Of a DNA stretch of 64,000 bases, positions 39,023 to 48,978 are shown piece by piece. The position numbers were made by a program, and so were the translations under genes. The stretch covers positions 22,267-86,266 of the forward strand of contig NZ_LXEW01000009.1 in the NCBI RefSeq assembly GCF_001655055.1. The letters run 5' to 3'. The DNA comes from Providencia heimbachae ATCC 35613. Lineage in GTDB: Bacteria; Pseudomonadota; Gammaproteobacteria; Enterobacterales; Enterobacteriaceae. The stretch's first letter is position 1. Every line of letters begins with the position of its first letter. The notes beneath the pieces are model-generated. The model was not told the DNA's origin. It saw nothing but the letters and a program-made list of their open reading frames with translations, and made no database searches.

Positions 39023-41608
39023 TTATAGATTTTTTTCTAACCATTCTTCTAGACTGCTACCAAAGCGCAAGCTTCGCCAAAGTTGAAAGATGTTTTCTTC
39101 GTGCTGATAATTTAAATGTACTTCTCGCTTTTTCTTCTCTTGGGAATTATAACCCTCAAGGATAGTTTTCATTGATAATAAACCTAAATTGGTAATATTT
39201 ACATCAGTTCGGCTACGCTCAATCTCAAGATATTGTAACCAACCAATTGCAGAACCCGCTGAAATATTATCTTTTTGGATTGATTCAACAAATTGTGTAT
39301 CAAGTCTTAAGGTCAAAGGCCCACTATTTTCCATCCAACCCTTTTTTACTATCCATTCTGGGTTATTAAGGTAAAAAGGTAACTCCCCATTGACTCTTCC
39401 TGAAACGGCAAATTGGGATACTTTTAGTAAGGTAAATAATTGACTAAGCTCAATTTGATGTAGCTTAATTGTTGATGCCTTATTCTGTGGCCACCTAAGT
39501 AAGTCAAGGTGAACCTCTCCACCTAACATTTTAAAACCAACATTACTTAATGATAGCGGTTTGGCATCTGAAGGCGGATAAGTTCCGGTGAGATCGGCGG
39601 TTATGTCCGTCAGTTCAAATAAATTTGTTAATTGTTTTATTCGTAGTTCAACTGATGATTTCTCACCTAGCGTCCAAGTACTGTTTTTTAGACGCCACGG
39701 AAGAACGAAATCAAGTCCATTTATTTCCCCATCTTTTAACCACAAGCTTGTATTTGCAACTCGCCAATGTCCACCAGCAGTAAACCCCTCCTCCGGTGTC
39801 ATTGAAAATGCAGCTTGAGAAAATAGTTTTCCTTGGCGCAGTTCAATACCTAAATCAACAGGAATTAATGTTTGAAATGCAGTTACTGACTGCTCAGGCC
39901 AACGAGCCTCACCTCTTAAGCGTTCGCCATCCCAACGACCAAAGATGACAATAGGCCCTACATTTTTAGTGCTTAGATCCCCCTTTAATTGGAAATCTGC
40001 AGGTGATTTACCTTTTATATCTGCTTTTGCGGTTATTTTCGGTAAGTAGCTATTAGTGCCAAATAGCATTCTATTGCTCGTCATTTCTAACGAACCATAA
40101 AAATTAGCTTTTTTCTCATCACGCTGCCATTGCAAAGGTTTGGTCAAAATCAATCGTGGAGAACTCATAGATAGCAAACCATACTTTATTTGGTCAAAAC
40201 CTGTCGTTAAACTATTGAGTGTGATTAATGTATCTTGCCAATTACCTTGTCCTTTTATATCCCAACGCGCACTTAAAGCGGGTAGTCTTGCATTTCCCCA
40301 GTAATTCCAGAACCACTTGCCATTATCAATGGTAAATTTATTCGCACTGCCATCTAAATGAATCGCAAAATCGCCCCAATATTGCTCTTTTATTTTTAAA
40401 ATAGCCTGTAAGCGACCTGAAATGCCTTCATGGCTTAAAGATGTGCCCGCTAATGGCAATCGGATTTCTTGTAGTAAAATAGTAGGCGAAACTCGTCCAT
40501 AAGCTCTTAATAATGATCCAGGCAGAAACGAAATAGACGGTAGCGCTAATTGCCCCGTAATTTTGGCGGGTAAATTAATATCGACAGCAAGATCATTGTA
40601 CTTAATTTGTCCATTTAACCTTAAATTTATATTGGCATCTAAAAAATTAATCTGGCTCGGTGGAAGAGTTAAAACAAGATTAGCTTTACCTTTACTCGCT
40701 TGAGTAATTATATTTAATCGCCCAGTAAAAACCATTTCACTCAATGTTTTATTCCAATGATCAATTTGCAGTGCTATGCCGCCCTGAACTGGAATATTGG
40801 CTTCTTGCCACTGCCATTGCCCTTGAGTAATTTTTAAATTTGTATCAGATAAATGCCAAGGTAAATTCAATATATCTTTTTGCTCATCTAAATCAGTTAG
40901 ATTCAATGTGCCTTGGTTATTTTGCCATTCAAGTTTAGCGAGTAGCGATTTGTTAGGGGCTAATAATTTAAATTTAGCTTCGACTGCCCCATTTTCAGGT
41001 AATTTGTCTGCTGTAAGAGGAAGCTTTAAGCCCCCAGTTAATTCAACTCGCTGTTTGAATTCAGGTAAAAATACAGAAAAATCATTAATAACTAGCTGCT
41101 CATCCGCAGTAATCCGTGATGATACCTCTAAATTTTCACCGCGATAATCTAATTGTAGTGGGGATGCAGTGTTACTTCGTAACCAGAGGCTTCCGTTGTA
41201 ATCTGACCACGGTTGGGTATCAACATTATCAATAACCAGTGAAAAGTAGGGGATATTATTGACTAACTCAGCAATATTTATTGGCTCAGAAGGATTATCC
41301 GTTGCCTCTATTTCATTTAAGCATACAGCGGAACTATTCAGACTATTAACTTTTATATGTAATGGAAGCCATGACGCTCTAATGTCATTAATTTCAAGTA
41401 AATGACACGTTCCCGCATTAAGCGTTATTTGATTGATTTGGAGTTGGTGGTTGTTAAATCTCGGCTGAGAAAGTGACAGGGTCACTGATGGAGGCAAGAA
41501 ATGTGCAGCAACAATAGGAACCCAACGAGTAAACGTTACCCACAATAAAATAAAGAAAGCAAAGCTAATGCTACAAACCAAAAGTAGAATTTTACATGCC
41601 CTGTTCAT
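39023..41608 (-). CDS. ydbH: YdbH, AsmA-like intermembrane phospholipid transport protein
   Basis: 861 residues (E. coli 879). One N-terminal membrane segment (about 7-27) is followed by a long periplasmic region of repeating beta strands, as expected for a lipid-conducting groove. Near the C-terminus SAGSAIGWLQYLEIERSRTDVNITNLGLLSMK is strongly conserved in YdbH. With TamB and YhdP it forms a redundant trio of AsmA-like bridges carrying phospholipids between membranes. It is first in the ydbH-ynbE-ydbL operon and divergent from ldhA, as in E. coli. Confidence 0.93.
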   Translation of the reverse strand: MNRACKILLLVCSISFAFFILLWVTFTRWVPIVAAHFLPPSVTLSLSQPRFNNHQLQINQITLNAGTCHLLEINDIRASWLPLHIKVNSLNSSAVCLNEIEATDNPSEPINIAELVNNIPYFSLVIDNVDTQPWSDYNGSLWLRSNTASPLQLDYRGENLEVSSRITADEQLVINDFSVFLPEFKQRVELTGGLKLPLTADKLPENGAVEAKFKLLAPNKSLLAKLEWQNNQGTLNLTDLDEQKDILNLPWHLSDTNLKITQGQWQWQEANIPVQGGIALQIDHWNKTLSEMVFTGRLNIITQASKGKANLVLTLPPSQINFLDANINLRLNGQIKYNDLAVDINLPAKITGQLALPSISFLPGSLLRAYGRVSPTILLQEIRLPLAGTSLSHEGISGRLQAILKIKEQYWGDFAIHLDGSANKFTIDNGKWFWNYWGNARLPALSARWDIKGQGNWQDTLITLNSLTTGFDQIKYGLLSMSSPRLILTKPLQWQRDEKKANFYGSLEMTSNRMLFGTNSYLPKITAKADIKGKSPADFQLKGDLSTKNVGPIVIFGRWDGERLRGEARWPEQSVTAFQTLIPVDLGIELRQGKLFSQAAFSMTPEEGFTAGGHWRVANTSLWLKDGEINGLDFVLPWRLKNSTWTLGEKSSVELRIKQLTNLFELTDITADLTGTYPPSDAKPLSLSNVGFKMLGGEVHLDLLRWPQNKASTIKLHQIELSQLFTLLKVSQFAVSGRVNGELPFYLNNPEWIVKKGWMENSGPLTLRLDTQFVESIQKDNISAGSAIGWLQYLEIERSRTDVNITNLGLLSMKTILEGYNSQEKKKREVHLNYQHEENIFQLWRSLRFGSSLEEWLEKNL

Positions 41609-41849
41609 TAATAGCTTCCTTGTTTCATCAGAGTGACACTATAGCCTTGATTATTTTTGATTCTATTTTCACATTAAATTGCTGTTTATGAAACATAAGC
41701 AATAATTAAAAGTAAACAGATACTAGTTTTCTCAATTTGTTGATGATTTACACCCCCAATTGTCTTATTCTGATCTTATATTTTGTAGGTTCTCTTTTTA
41801 CCTACGCATTTGTTATTTTTGGTTCCTAATCATTTGTGGAGTCTCTCTG

Positions 41850-42851
41850 ATGAAAATCGTTTCTTATAGTACCAAACAGTATGATCGTAAACATATGGAA
41901 CAAGTCAATCAACAATCAGAGTTTAATTTTAGTATTGAATACTTTGATTTTCCATTGACGGTACAAACAGCAAAGAATGCCGTTGGTGCTGATGCCATTT
42001 GTATCTTTGTGAATGATGAAGCGACTCGAGAAGTATTAGAAGAGCTCGCAGCTCTAAATATTCGTATACTCGCTTTACGCTGTGCGGGTTTTAATAATGT
42101 TGACTTAAAAGCGGCAAGTGAACTTGGTATTCAAGTTGTGCGCGTTCCCGCTTACTCTCCTGAAGCTGTCGCTGAACATGCCGTAGGTATGATGCTATGT
42201 CTTAATCGACGAATTCATCGAGCCTATCAACGTACACGCGATGCCAATTTTTCCCTTGAAGGCCTGACAGGTTTCAATATGCATAACCGTACTGTGGGTA
42301 TCATTGGTACAGGGAAAATTGGACAAGCAACTTTACGGATCCTTAAAGGTTTTGGAATGCGTTTACTTGCTCATGATCCGTATCCCAACCAAGTAGTATT
42401 AGATCTTGGTGCCGAATATGTTGATTTAGATAGCTTATATGAGCAGTCTGATGTTATTTCACTACACTGCCCTCTAACATCTGAAAATCATCACTTACTT
42501 GATGAAACTTCATTTAATAAAATGAAGGATGGTGTGATGATTATAAATACGAGTCGTGGTGCTCTTATAGATTCAGCCGCTGCGATAAATGCACTTAAAT
42601 CACAAAAAATTGGTGCGCTTGGAATGGATGTTTATGAAAATGAACGTGACCTCTTTTTTGAAGATAAATCTAATGATGTCATCCAAGATGATATCTTCCG
42701 TCGCCTTTCATCCTGTCATAATGTGCTATTCACAGGACACCAAGCTTTTTTAACTGAAGAAGCATTAACCAGCATTAGCTTTACAACGCTAAATAATATT
42801 CGCCAAATAAGTCTAGGTGAAAATTGCCCGAATGTTGTTAAGCCTTCGTAG
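41850..42851 (+). CDS. ldhA: Fermentative D-lactate dehydrogenase
   Basis: 333 residues (E. coli 329) from ATG 41850, which has GGAG eleven bases upstream; the frame upstream of it is untranslated leader. NAD-binding fold with GIIGTGKIGQATLRIL (about 150), catalytic Arg in LRCAGFNNVDL or INTSRGALID, and the His of FTGHQAFLTEEAL near residue 300. It reduces pyruvate to D-lactate during fermentation. hslJ follows after 12 bp. Confidence 0.97.
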   Translation: MKIVSYSTKQYDRKHMEQVNQQSEFNFSIEYFDFPLTVQTAKNAVGADAICIFVNDEATREVLEELAALNIRILALRCAGFNNVDLKAASELGIQVVRVPAYSPEAVAEHAVGMMLCLNRRIHRAYQRTRDANFSLEGLTGFNMHNRTVGIIGTGKIGQATLRILKGFGMRLLAHDPYPNQVVLDLGAEYVDLDSLYEQSDVISLHCPLTSENHHLLDETSFNKMKDGVMIINTSRGALIDSAAAINALKSQKIGALGMDVYENERDLFFEDKSNDVIQDDIFRRLSSCHNVLFTGHQAFLTEEALTSISFTTLNNIRQISLGENCPNVVKPS

Positions 42852-42863
42852 GATCTACTTATA

Positions 42864-43301
42864 ATGAAACGTTTAATACCGCTGACATTATTCGGTCTAT
42901 TATTAGCGGCGTGTCAAACACCAAGAGTTAATGCAGGAAATAACAATCAAGCGTTTGAACAAAAATTAATGCACCATAATTTTGTTTTGACTGAAGTAGA
43001 TGGCAAAGCTATTCATAATAAACAAACTACTCCATCAATTTCATTTGGTGAAAAAATGTTTATTTCCGCCTCTATGTGTAATGATTTCAATGGATTTGGC
43101 GTAGTTAATAACGCTAAATTAACTGTTAAAAACCTAAGCAAAACAGAGCTCGAATGTGTAGATGAAGAGCTATCAAAGTGGGACTTATTGATTAACCGGA
43201 TGCTAAGTAATGGTGCAACTATTAGCTACTCAAGTAATCGATTAGTATTGGTTCAAGGCCACTATCAGCTGGTTTACACACTACGTGATTATGTAAATTA
43301 A
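42864..43301 (+). CDS. hslJ: HslJ, META-domain heat-inducible lipoprotein
   Basis: 145 residues (E. coli 140). Lipobox LLAAC with Cys 17; a META domain follows with FVLTEVDGKAI, PSISFGEKMFISASMCNDFNGFG. E. coli hslJ is heat-inducible and linked to novobiocin tolerance. The ldhA-hslJ order is conserved. No separate promoter is evident in the 12-bp gap, so it is likely co-transcribed with ldhA. Confidence 0.92.
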   Translation: MKRLIPLTLFGLLLAACQTPRVNAGNNNQAFEQKLMHHNFVLTEVDGKAIHNKQTTPSISFGEKMFISASMCNDFNGFGVVNNAKLTVKNLSKTELECVDEELSKWDLLINRMLSNGATISYSSNRLVLVQGHYQLVYTLRDYVN

Positions 43302-43328
43302 AATTCTGTAATTAAGATAACTACCGCC

Positions 43329-43368
43329 TAAACCCGCAGTTAAATTTTAGTTGCGGGTTTAGGATTTT
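43329..43368 (+). terminator. Terminator hairpin of ldhA-hslJ
   Basis: Stem TAAACCCGCA 43329-43338 with TGCGGGTTTA 43352-43361, followed by GGATTTTCT. A modest T run. Confidence 0.7.
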
Positions 43369-43401
43369 CTGTATTGAAGACTCTTCAGCCATAATGGTGA
43401 C

Positions 43402-44040
43402 TCACTTTGCTTGATCAAAAAGCAAGTTAACACGTGATCCCTGTGCCATACGAGTCATGTAATTTTGAATATTGGTACTAAAAGAGAGCTCAGCAACAAT
43501 ACTTAAACTACGAAGGATTGGAAAAATAATAAAATCATTTATATCGACGACTTCTTCACGGTTATCTAACCAAGCATCGAGTAATCCCATTTGCGGCTCT
43601 AATTCAACTAATAATGTATGGGCTTCTTTGCGTAATACTGATAAATCACCGTATGATTTTACAATCCGTTCAAGATATGCGGCTTTCGCCTCAACTGTAC
43701 TTATTTCAGGAAAGTTAGTTTCAGCAAAACGTGGTGTTACTAGCCTGTGACTCACTCCTGATACTTCTTTGTACCATTGGTCAATTTGAGAAGAAACCTC
43801 ACCATTGGCTAATTTTGGTTCACCTAGTTGATCGACATAATGCACTATATCCATGCTTTCAGGCAAAAAAGCACCATCCTCTTTTTGCAAAATAGGTAAC
43901 ATTTTTCGGCCAATCATACTTATCGGCGTTTCTTTATCGTCATCCATGAGGATAATTTGCTCGACCGCTATTTTTTTCAAACCAAAAATCATTCTAGCGC
44001 GAACACAAAATGGGCAATGGTCATAAATATATAATTTCAT
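43402..44040 (-). CDS. grxB: Glutaredoxin 2
   Basis: 212 residues (E. coli 215). Glutathione-transferase-like monomer with an N-terminal thioredoxin fold, active-site CPFC at 9-12 (MKLYIYDHCPFC), and a helical C-terminal domain (WLDNREEVVDINDFIIFPILRSLS). It reduces protein disulfides and mixed disulfides using glutathione. ATG 44040 is preferred because GAGG lies six bases upstream; two earlier in-frame Mets overlap that site. Confidence 0.95.
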   Translation of the reverse strand: MKLYIYDHCPFCVRARMIFGLKKIAVEQIILMDDDKETPISMIGRKMLPILQKEDGAFLPESMDIVHYVDQLGEPKLANGEVSSQIDQWYKEVSGVSHRLVTPRFAETNFPEISTVEAKAAYLERIVKSYGDLSVLRKEAHTLLVELEPQMGLLDAWLDNREEVVDINDFIIFPILRSLSIVAELSFSTNIQNYMTRMAQGSRVNLLFDQAK

Positions 44041-44976
44041 CATAAACCTCATGAATTGCGTAAATAAGAACCAAGTACTTATAGTATAATTGACCTCATC
44101 AATTTCGGGATGATTTTTACAACACTTTATTTTCTATAATAGAAATGACATTTTGGTACATAAAACTCTAAACCTATAAAAAACCAATAGCATGTTGTAA
44201 CTAACCCTGTGTGGCTGCTATTTATTTTTAATTTACAGCATAATTTCTTTATTCATTCACAACTATATCTAAAATAATTCGAGTTGCGGGTAAGCTACAA
44301 ACGAGGATAATAAGGGGCATATACAAGTATATGCCCTGGGTAGCTAAGTACAGCTAACAACCCTGCAATTTGCAGAATTATGAGCGAATCACTTATATCA
44401 CATTGATTTTAGAAGAAAAATAATGTTAACCTTTGAGTCTGTTTGAAACTAAAATCCTAACAATGACGCTTTTTATTACAGCAGTAGTAGTTTTTAATTA
44501 GTAGTTCAAATAAATTATTCAATATTATATAAATGATTCAAATAATTTAACAAGTCATTATATAAACAATATCATTACACTCGACATTAAATTAATTAAC
44601 ATTTATTTCATTGATTATTTTATTTGAATGGCTATCGAATGTAAATAAATCAATAATTCCATATCGTTGATAATAATAAAGTTTTTATATGAAACTACTA
44701 TCATTTGGTTATGTGTTTTTATATTAGCTATCCATATCATATATTTAATAAAAATATCCTTAAAATTAATCCGTGCTTTTTTTTAACACTCATAAAAAAG
44801 GCCTTACTATTAACAATAGTACTACCTTTTTAGTTAGTTCTCACATAGGTTAAAATTATAAAATATTTATAATATAAATAGCTATTTAATCTTTAAGTTT
44901 TCGCTTTTTTTTAATATAATAAGAACGTGTAAACTATTTAATAATAATAACCCTTCAAGCAAGTTGAGGATATCAT
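44041..44976. other. Gene-free gap between grxB and the MrpJ-like gene
   Basis: About 940 bp, strongly AT-rich. It contains the intergenic repeat copy at 44268-44390 and an imperfect hairpin at 44795-44829 (AAAAAGG and ACTATT paired with AATAGT and CCTTTTT across a symmetrical bulge). The last 200 bp should hold the promoter of the regulator. No protein-coding signal is seen. Confidence 0.6.
44268..44390. repeat. Intergenic palindromic repeat, copy 2
   Basis: Starts CTAAAATAATTCGAGTTGCGGG and ends ACCCTGCAATTTGCAGAATTATGAGCGAAT, matching the ends of the element at 10391-10470. Its interior is about 45 bp longer and includes a near-perfect hairpin, GGGCATATAC with GTATATGCCC at 44315-44336. 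It encodes nothing and resembles a MITE-like or REP-like dispersed element. Confidence 0.7.
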
Positions 44977-45279
44977 ATGGACATTCATAGTATTATTGGT
45001 ATCAAAATAAAAAATCGGAGAAAAGAACTAGGCCTTTCAGGGACTAATTTGGCGAGTAAATTAAATCTAAGTCAACAACAGATATCTCGTTATGAAAATG
45101 GTGTTAATAAAATTCCTATTAACCACTTAATGGATATTGCTGCTGTTTTAAATTGTCCTATCGAGTGGTTTTTTCAAGATTATTCGGATGATAATACAAA
45201 TAAGCTAACAAATTCAATAAATCAAGAATTGAAATATACTGCTGAAAGCATCGTTATTGCATCTAAAAATCATTCTTAA
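44977..45279 (+). CDS. MrpJ-like helix-turn-helix regulator associated with fimbriae
   Basis: 100 residues. An Xre/Cro helix-turn-helix covers about residues 5-62, with recognition region LNLSQQQISRYENGVNKIP and CPIEWFF after it; the C-terminal tail is polar. Proteins of this size and sequence beside chaperone-usher operons in Proteus are MrpJ paralogues, which repress flhDC and switch cells from swimming to adhesion. Here the gene is convergent with the fimbrial operon instead of being its last gene. GAGG eight bases upstream supports the start. Confidence 0.75.
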   Translation: MDIHSIIGIKIKNRRKELGLSGTNLASKLNLSQQQISRYENGVNKIPINHLMDIAAVLNCPIEWFFQDYSDDNTNKLTNSINQELKYTAESIVIASKNHS

Positions 45280-45400
45280 AATAATCTCACTCCGCTCTCT
45301 TTTAAAAGAAAGTGCTAATAAAAATGACAATGACATAGATATCAACATACTATGTTATTTTCATTTAACTTCTTATCTTTTATTAATGTTGTTCCCATCA

Positions 45401-45440
45401 AAAAGGCTAATCTTAAATTTACAGATTAGCCTTTATTTTT
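45401..45440. terminator. Bidirectional terminator between the MrpJ-like gene and the fimbrial operon
   Basis: Stem AAAGGCTAATCT 45402-45413 with AGATTAGCCTTT 45423-45434, A-rich on the left and ATTTTT on the right. It serves the + strand regulator and may also end the leftward fimbrial transcript. Confidence 0.8.
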
Positions 45441-45499
45441 AACTAATTTAGGTTTAATGCATCAATTAAAAAATTTAAGTTATTTAACTTAATACTCAT

Positions 45500-46495
45500 T
45501 TAGTCATAAGTGATATCAAAAACCATTTTAGAATTAACTTCACCTGCTGATATTTTCTGACCATATTGGTAATATCTTGCGGTATATTTCAAATCAAGAT
45601 ATTTATTTTGTTGATCTATTAATCTACCAACCTTATAAATTTGATTAAACATAATTGGCTTTTTGTTTTCTTTTTCTAAAACTTGTATTCCAACACCTGC
45701 CGCACCATTAGATGATTGAATCTGATTTATTAAAACACCTTGGTTATTATTCATACGTGGTGGTATATCACCATTAAATGTCAGATTAACATTTGCATAA
45801 CCCGTTACACTAACACCACCACTGCATATCAACCTGAGATCAAAATCTTTTTCGCCGGCGGTTGTACCCACACCACTTAATTGAGCTCGCTTGATAGGGT
45901 CAAGAACAATATTCTTTTCTTGCCCTCCTTCCACCTGGCAAGATGGTGAAACAATAGTGATCGCATGTGCATCCAATTTTGTAATTAAAAAAGGATTATT
46001 ATTTGGAATATAGCCATATGATGTATAAAGACCGCTCGCTATAGTACCCGATCCTGTCACTGGGGCTGTTTTAACTAAAGTAAGAATAAACGTCGAACCC
46101 GCCAAATAATAATTTGAAGTATTCGGGGCATAAAAAACATCAGGATATGTCATCCTAACAGCACCTTCGCGGTGAAATTTCATGCCAATTCCAGGAACAT
46201 TGGTCTGATAAACTTTATTTGAAAGTGCCGTTAAGGTTGGCATGGTAACTTGTGCCGTTATTACTGTTCCTTTCTTACAGTTAGCATAAATGGCATTTGC
46301 ATTTTCTCGCATTTCCCATGTTTGCTCTGCAATTACATCTCCAACATTGAGATTAGGATCAACAATAACCCTTCCCATTTGCATATTTAGTTCGTAGGTT
46401 CTTGTTGAAGTGCGTGTACAAGAAGCTGAAGCATAACTTGCAGTAAGAAAGACACCAATTCCAATATACCAGTGCCATTGTTTCATTATTGACAT
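45500..46495 (-). CDS. Fimbrial tip adhesin / minor subunit
   Basis: 331 residues with a signal peptide (cleavage near ASYASA). An N-terminal region without close relatives known to me (about 25-180), probably the receptor-binding domain, is followed by a pilin-like domain (about 185-331) ending KMVFDITYD, the aromatic-rich beta strand recognised by the chaperone. Cysteines at SASCTR and YANCKK could form one disulfide, and SPSCQVEGG and LRLICSGG the pilin one. The ATG overlaps the usher stop by ten bases and has AGGA upstream. Last gene of the operon. The ligand is unknown. Confidence 0.8.
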   Translation of the reverse strand: MSIMKQWHWYIGIGVFLTASYASASCTRTSTRTYELNMQMGRVIVDPNLNVGDVIAEQTWEMRENANAIYANCKKGTVITAQVTMPTLTALSNKVYQTNVPGIGMKFHREGAVRMTYPDVFYAPNTSNYYLAGSTFILTLVKTAPVTGSGTIASGLYTSYGYIPNNNPFLITKLDAHAITIVSPSCQVEGGQEKNIVLDPIKRAQLSGVGTTAGEKDFDLRLICSGGVSVTGYANVNLTFNGDIPPRMNNNQGVLINQIQSSNGAAGVGIQVLEKENKKPIMFNQIYKVGRLIDQQNKYLDLKYTARYYQYGQKISAGEVNSKMVFDITYD

Positions 46496-48969
46496 AAAAT
46501 TTCCTTACTGTTCCCAGCTTCTAGAGAGAATGAGCATTGACCATTATCCCATTTAATAACCGCATCTTTAGCTGTTTCGCTACTGACAAATACCGAGCCA
46601 CCTTGCCCAACAATACCAATCGATTCACCTTGTAAATTAGTTACGTTTGCACCAAAGGGTATAGACTTATTAGCTGGTCTTATAACATTAAACGCAATGT
46701 TTCTTTCCACTTTAGTGCCAAACTTTACCTTAACTACACTGCCTTCATAAGGAACGACTTGTATAGAGGTATTTTCGAAAACGATATCTTCTGGGCTACC
46801 TTTCGGATCAATTTCAACATTATTAATTCGATAAGCCCTAACATATGGCGCAACCGCATAGCCATTGCCATCAATCCGAGTGCCCGGGGCTCCCATAATA
46901 GATGCACCTTCTGCTCCTTTTGCTTCAATTAACGCCAATGTTGATGAATTATTCGGGGTCAATGTAACTCCACCGGAGTGCACAACAACCGAACCGTTCG
47001 CTCCAACCCCAAATTGGCGGTATCCCTGGCCTTGGCTATAATTTGCATTGGTATTTATTAATGAAGATCGATAACCCGTATTTAGTCCAATATTCTTTTG
47101 ACCACCATTGGCAACCGAAGTATTCACGCCATAGGTCCAATTGTTATCTCGGTCGAATGCTCCACTTGCACCAATTTGGCTAGAACCAAATTTTTCATTA
47201 TTGAAAATTGTATTTGATGTCAATGTCGTGCTTTGGCTTTCACCAAAATACAGTGGATAACTTAAATTTAAACTAATACGATCATCTTTATTGTTGTTAT
47301 TATTTTCTTCATAGACTCTCATAAGTGATACGCCATAAGAGAGACGATTAAGATTGTTGTTGTAGCTAAGTTGGTATTGTTTTTCTGTACCTGATTTATC
47401 CCAATAATTAGAAATCCGTCCTGTAAAATAGAACCCGCCATAACCATCTGGGAGATTTTGGTTAACGGTGTAGCTGAATCCATTTTTTTCACGACCTAGG
47501 GTATCCACAACACCGCGCTTATCATTATCTATTGCGTATAACGCGTTACTAACACTGTAGTAATCTTTAGTAGAATATCGATAAGCTGCTAATACTAAAT
47601 TGGTATCAGTCTGTGTAAATAAGCGGCTAAATGTTAAACGGTAGCTTTGCCCATTTTCAGTTTTATGTTTAAACGCAGTCCGCGATTGCGTTAAATCAAC
47701 AGCCACTGCACCAATTCCTGTGTTAACACCCGTTCCAATTAAATAAGCTTGATAATCATCAAATGCGGTCACTCCACCAAAAAGTGTGAATGTATTATTC
47801 AAGCCATGTTGGATGCTGCCTTGCATAATAAACGGACGATTACGCAAACCATCAGCATCTGCCTTGCCTCCTGCAACTTGATAACGGGTAAAACCTGGAC
47901 GCAGTAATTGTGCTAATGAAGAATATGGCACACTAAAATTTGTTTCGCTTCCATCGGCTTCTCTTACAGTAACAACTAAATCATTACCGTAACCAGATGG
48001 ATAAACATCCGTCAGATTAAATGGACCCGGTGAAACGGTCGTTTGGTAAATAATTGAGTCATTTTGTTTCACGGTAACTAAAGCATTGCTCTGTGCTATT
48101 CCCCTAATTTCGGGAGCGTATGTTGACATACCATCAGGGTACATATTGTCATCAGTTGCTAACTTCGCCCCTCGTAAACTAATGCTATCGAATAAGTCAC
48201 CATCTGTATAAAATTGACCTGCCGTTGCTTTCGATTTTAAAGCCGCTATCGGTTTTTGCAGATAGGTTTGATTGCTATTCCAGTTTGTACCGTCATTACG
48301 CTGCCAACTAAGATTGCCTAAATGCTTAAGTAACCAACCATCGAAACTTAAACCTGCATTTAATCCGAGATAAGCACTCGCATTATTTGTGCCTTGTGAG
48401 CCACTAGAATGACTATCATAATAGTTGGCCATGTAGCCAATATTTAAAGCTGGAATACCCGTTTCCCAAAATTGGGGGGCAACATAACCACGAGAAGTTC
48501 TCTGCTCATATATTTGAGGGACAGCGATGTCTAAGCGTAATGTAGAAGAATGAAAAGTATCAACGACATCTTTTTCATTATTCCATTCTTTCAACGGTAA
48601 ACAGGCATCATTGTCTTTACTGATTTTTGAATTTAATTTTTCGACATTGACGCCAAAATCAGAAAGCATTGCAGGTGTATAACACACAGCTAACTGACCA
48701 TTTTTTTGTGCCTCAAAATTGAGATCATAGCGTCCCTTCCAATTGTTGTTTGTATAAACATCCACTGAATATTTGCCAGGACTGATCCCTGAAGAATTGA
48801 AACGTTTTAAGTCAATATCTTCTTTACTGCCTATAATAAAACCACTATTGAACTCATAGGCTGTATCTTCTTCGCCCCATGCATAAAATGCAGGTAACAT
48901 GCATGCGGTAACAAAGCAGGTCACAGAGAGTGTATTGCTATATTTATTTATTAACTCTCGCTGTTTCAT
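46486..48969 (-). CDS. Outer-membrane fimbrial usher
   Basis: 827 residues. Signal peptide (about 1-31), N-terminal chaperone-binding domain with FNSGFIIGSKEDIDLKRFNSSGISPGKYSVDVYTN, a 24-strand barrel with plug, and C-terminal domains ending CSFSLEAGNSKEILCQ, the usual paired cysteines. PYVRAYRINNVEIDPKG is a conserved usher motif. It assembles and exports subunits delivered by the chaperone encoded ten bases upstream. AGGA precedes the start. Confidence 0.95.
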   Translation of the reverse strand: MKQRELINKYSNTLSVTCFVTACMLPAFYAWGEEDTAYEFNSGFIIGSKEDIDLKRFNSSGISPGKYSVDVYTNNNWKGRYDLNFEAQKNGQLAVCYTPAMLSDFGVNVEKLNSKISKDNDACLPLKEWNNEKDVVDTFHSSTLRLDIAVPQIYEQRTSRGYVAPQFWETGIPALNIGYMANYYDSHSSGSQGTNNASAYLGLNAGLSFDGWLLKHLGNLSWQRNDGTNWNSNQTYLQKPIAALKSKATAGQFYTDGDLFDSISLRGAKLATDDNMYPDGMSTYAPEIRGIAQSNALVTVKQNDSIIYQTTVSPGPFNLTDVYPSGYGNDLVVTVREADGSETNFSVPYSSLAQLLRPGFTRYQVAGGKADADGLRNRPFIMQGSIQHGLNNTFTLFGGVTAFDDYQAYLIGTGVNTGIGAVAVDLTQSRTAFKHKTENGQSYRLTFSRLFTQTDTNLVLAAYRYSTKDYYSVSNALYAIDNDKRGVVDTLGREKNGFSYTVNQNLPDGYGGFYFTGRISNYWDKSGTEKQYQLSYNNNLNRLSYGVSLMRVYEENNNNNKDDRISLNLSYPLYFGESQSTTLTSNTIFNNEKFGSSQIGASGAFDRDNNWTYGVNTSVANGGQKNIGLNTGYRSSLINTNANYSQGQGYRQFGVGANGSVVVHSGGVTLTPNNSSTLALIEAKGAEGASIMGAPGTRIDGNGYAVAPYVRAYRINNVEIDPKGSPEDIVFENTSIQVVPYEGSVVKVKFGTKVERNIAFNVIRPANKSIPFGANVTNLQGESIGIVGQGGSVFVSSETAKDAVIKWDNGQCSFSLEAGNSKEILCQ

Positions 48970-48978
48970 TATATATTC

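Noticed and set aside
45257..45442. 60-codon open frame after the MrpJ-like gene
   Set aside because: It overlaps the regulator's end and runs through the terminator hairpin; no ribosome site fits it.
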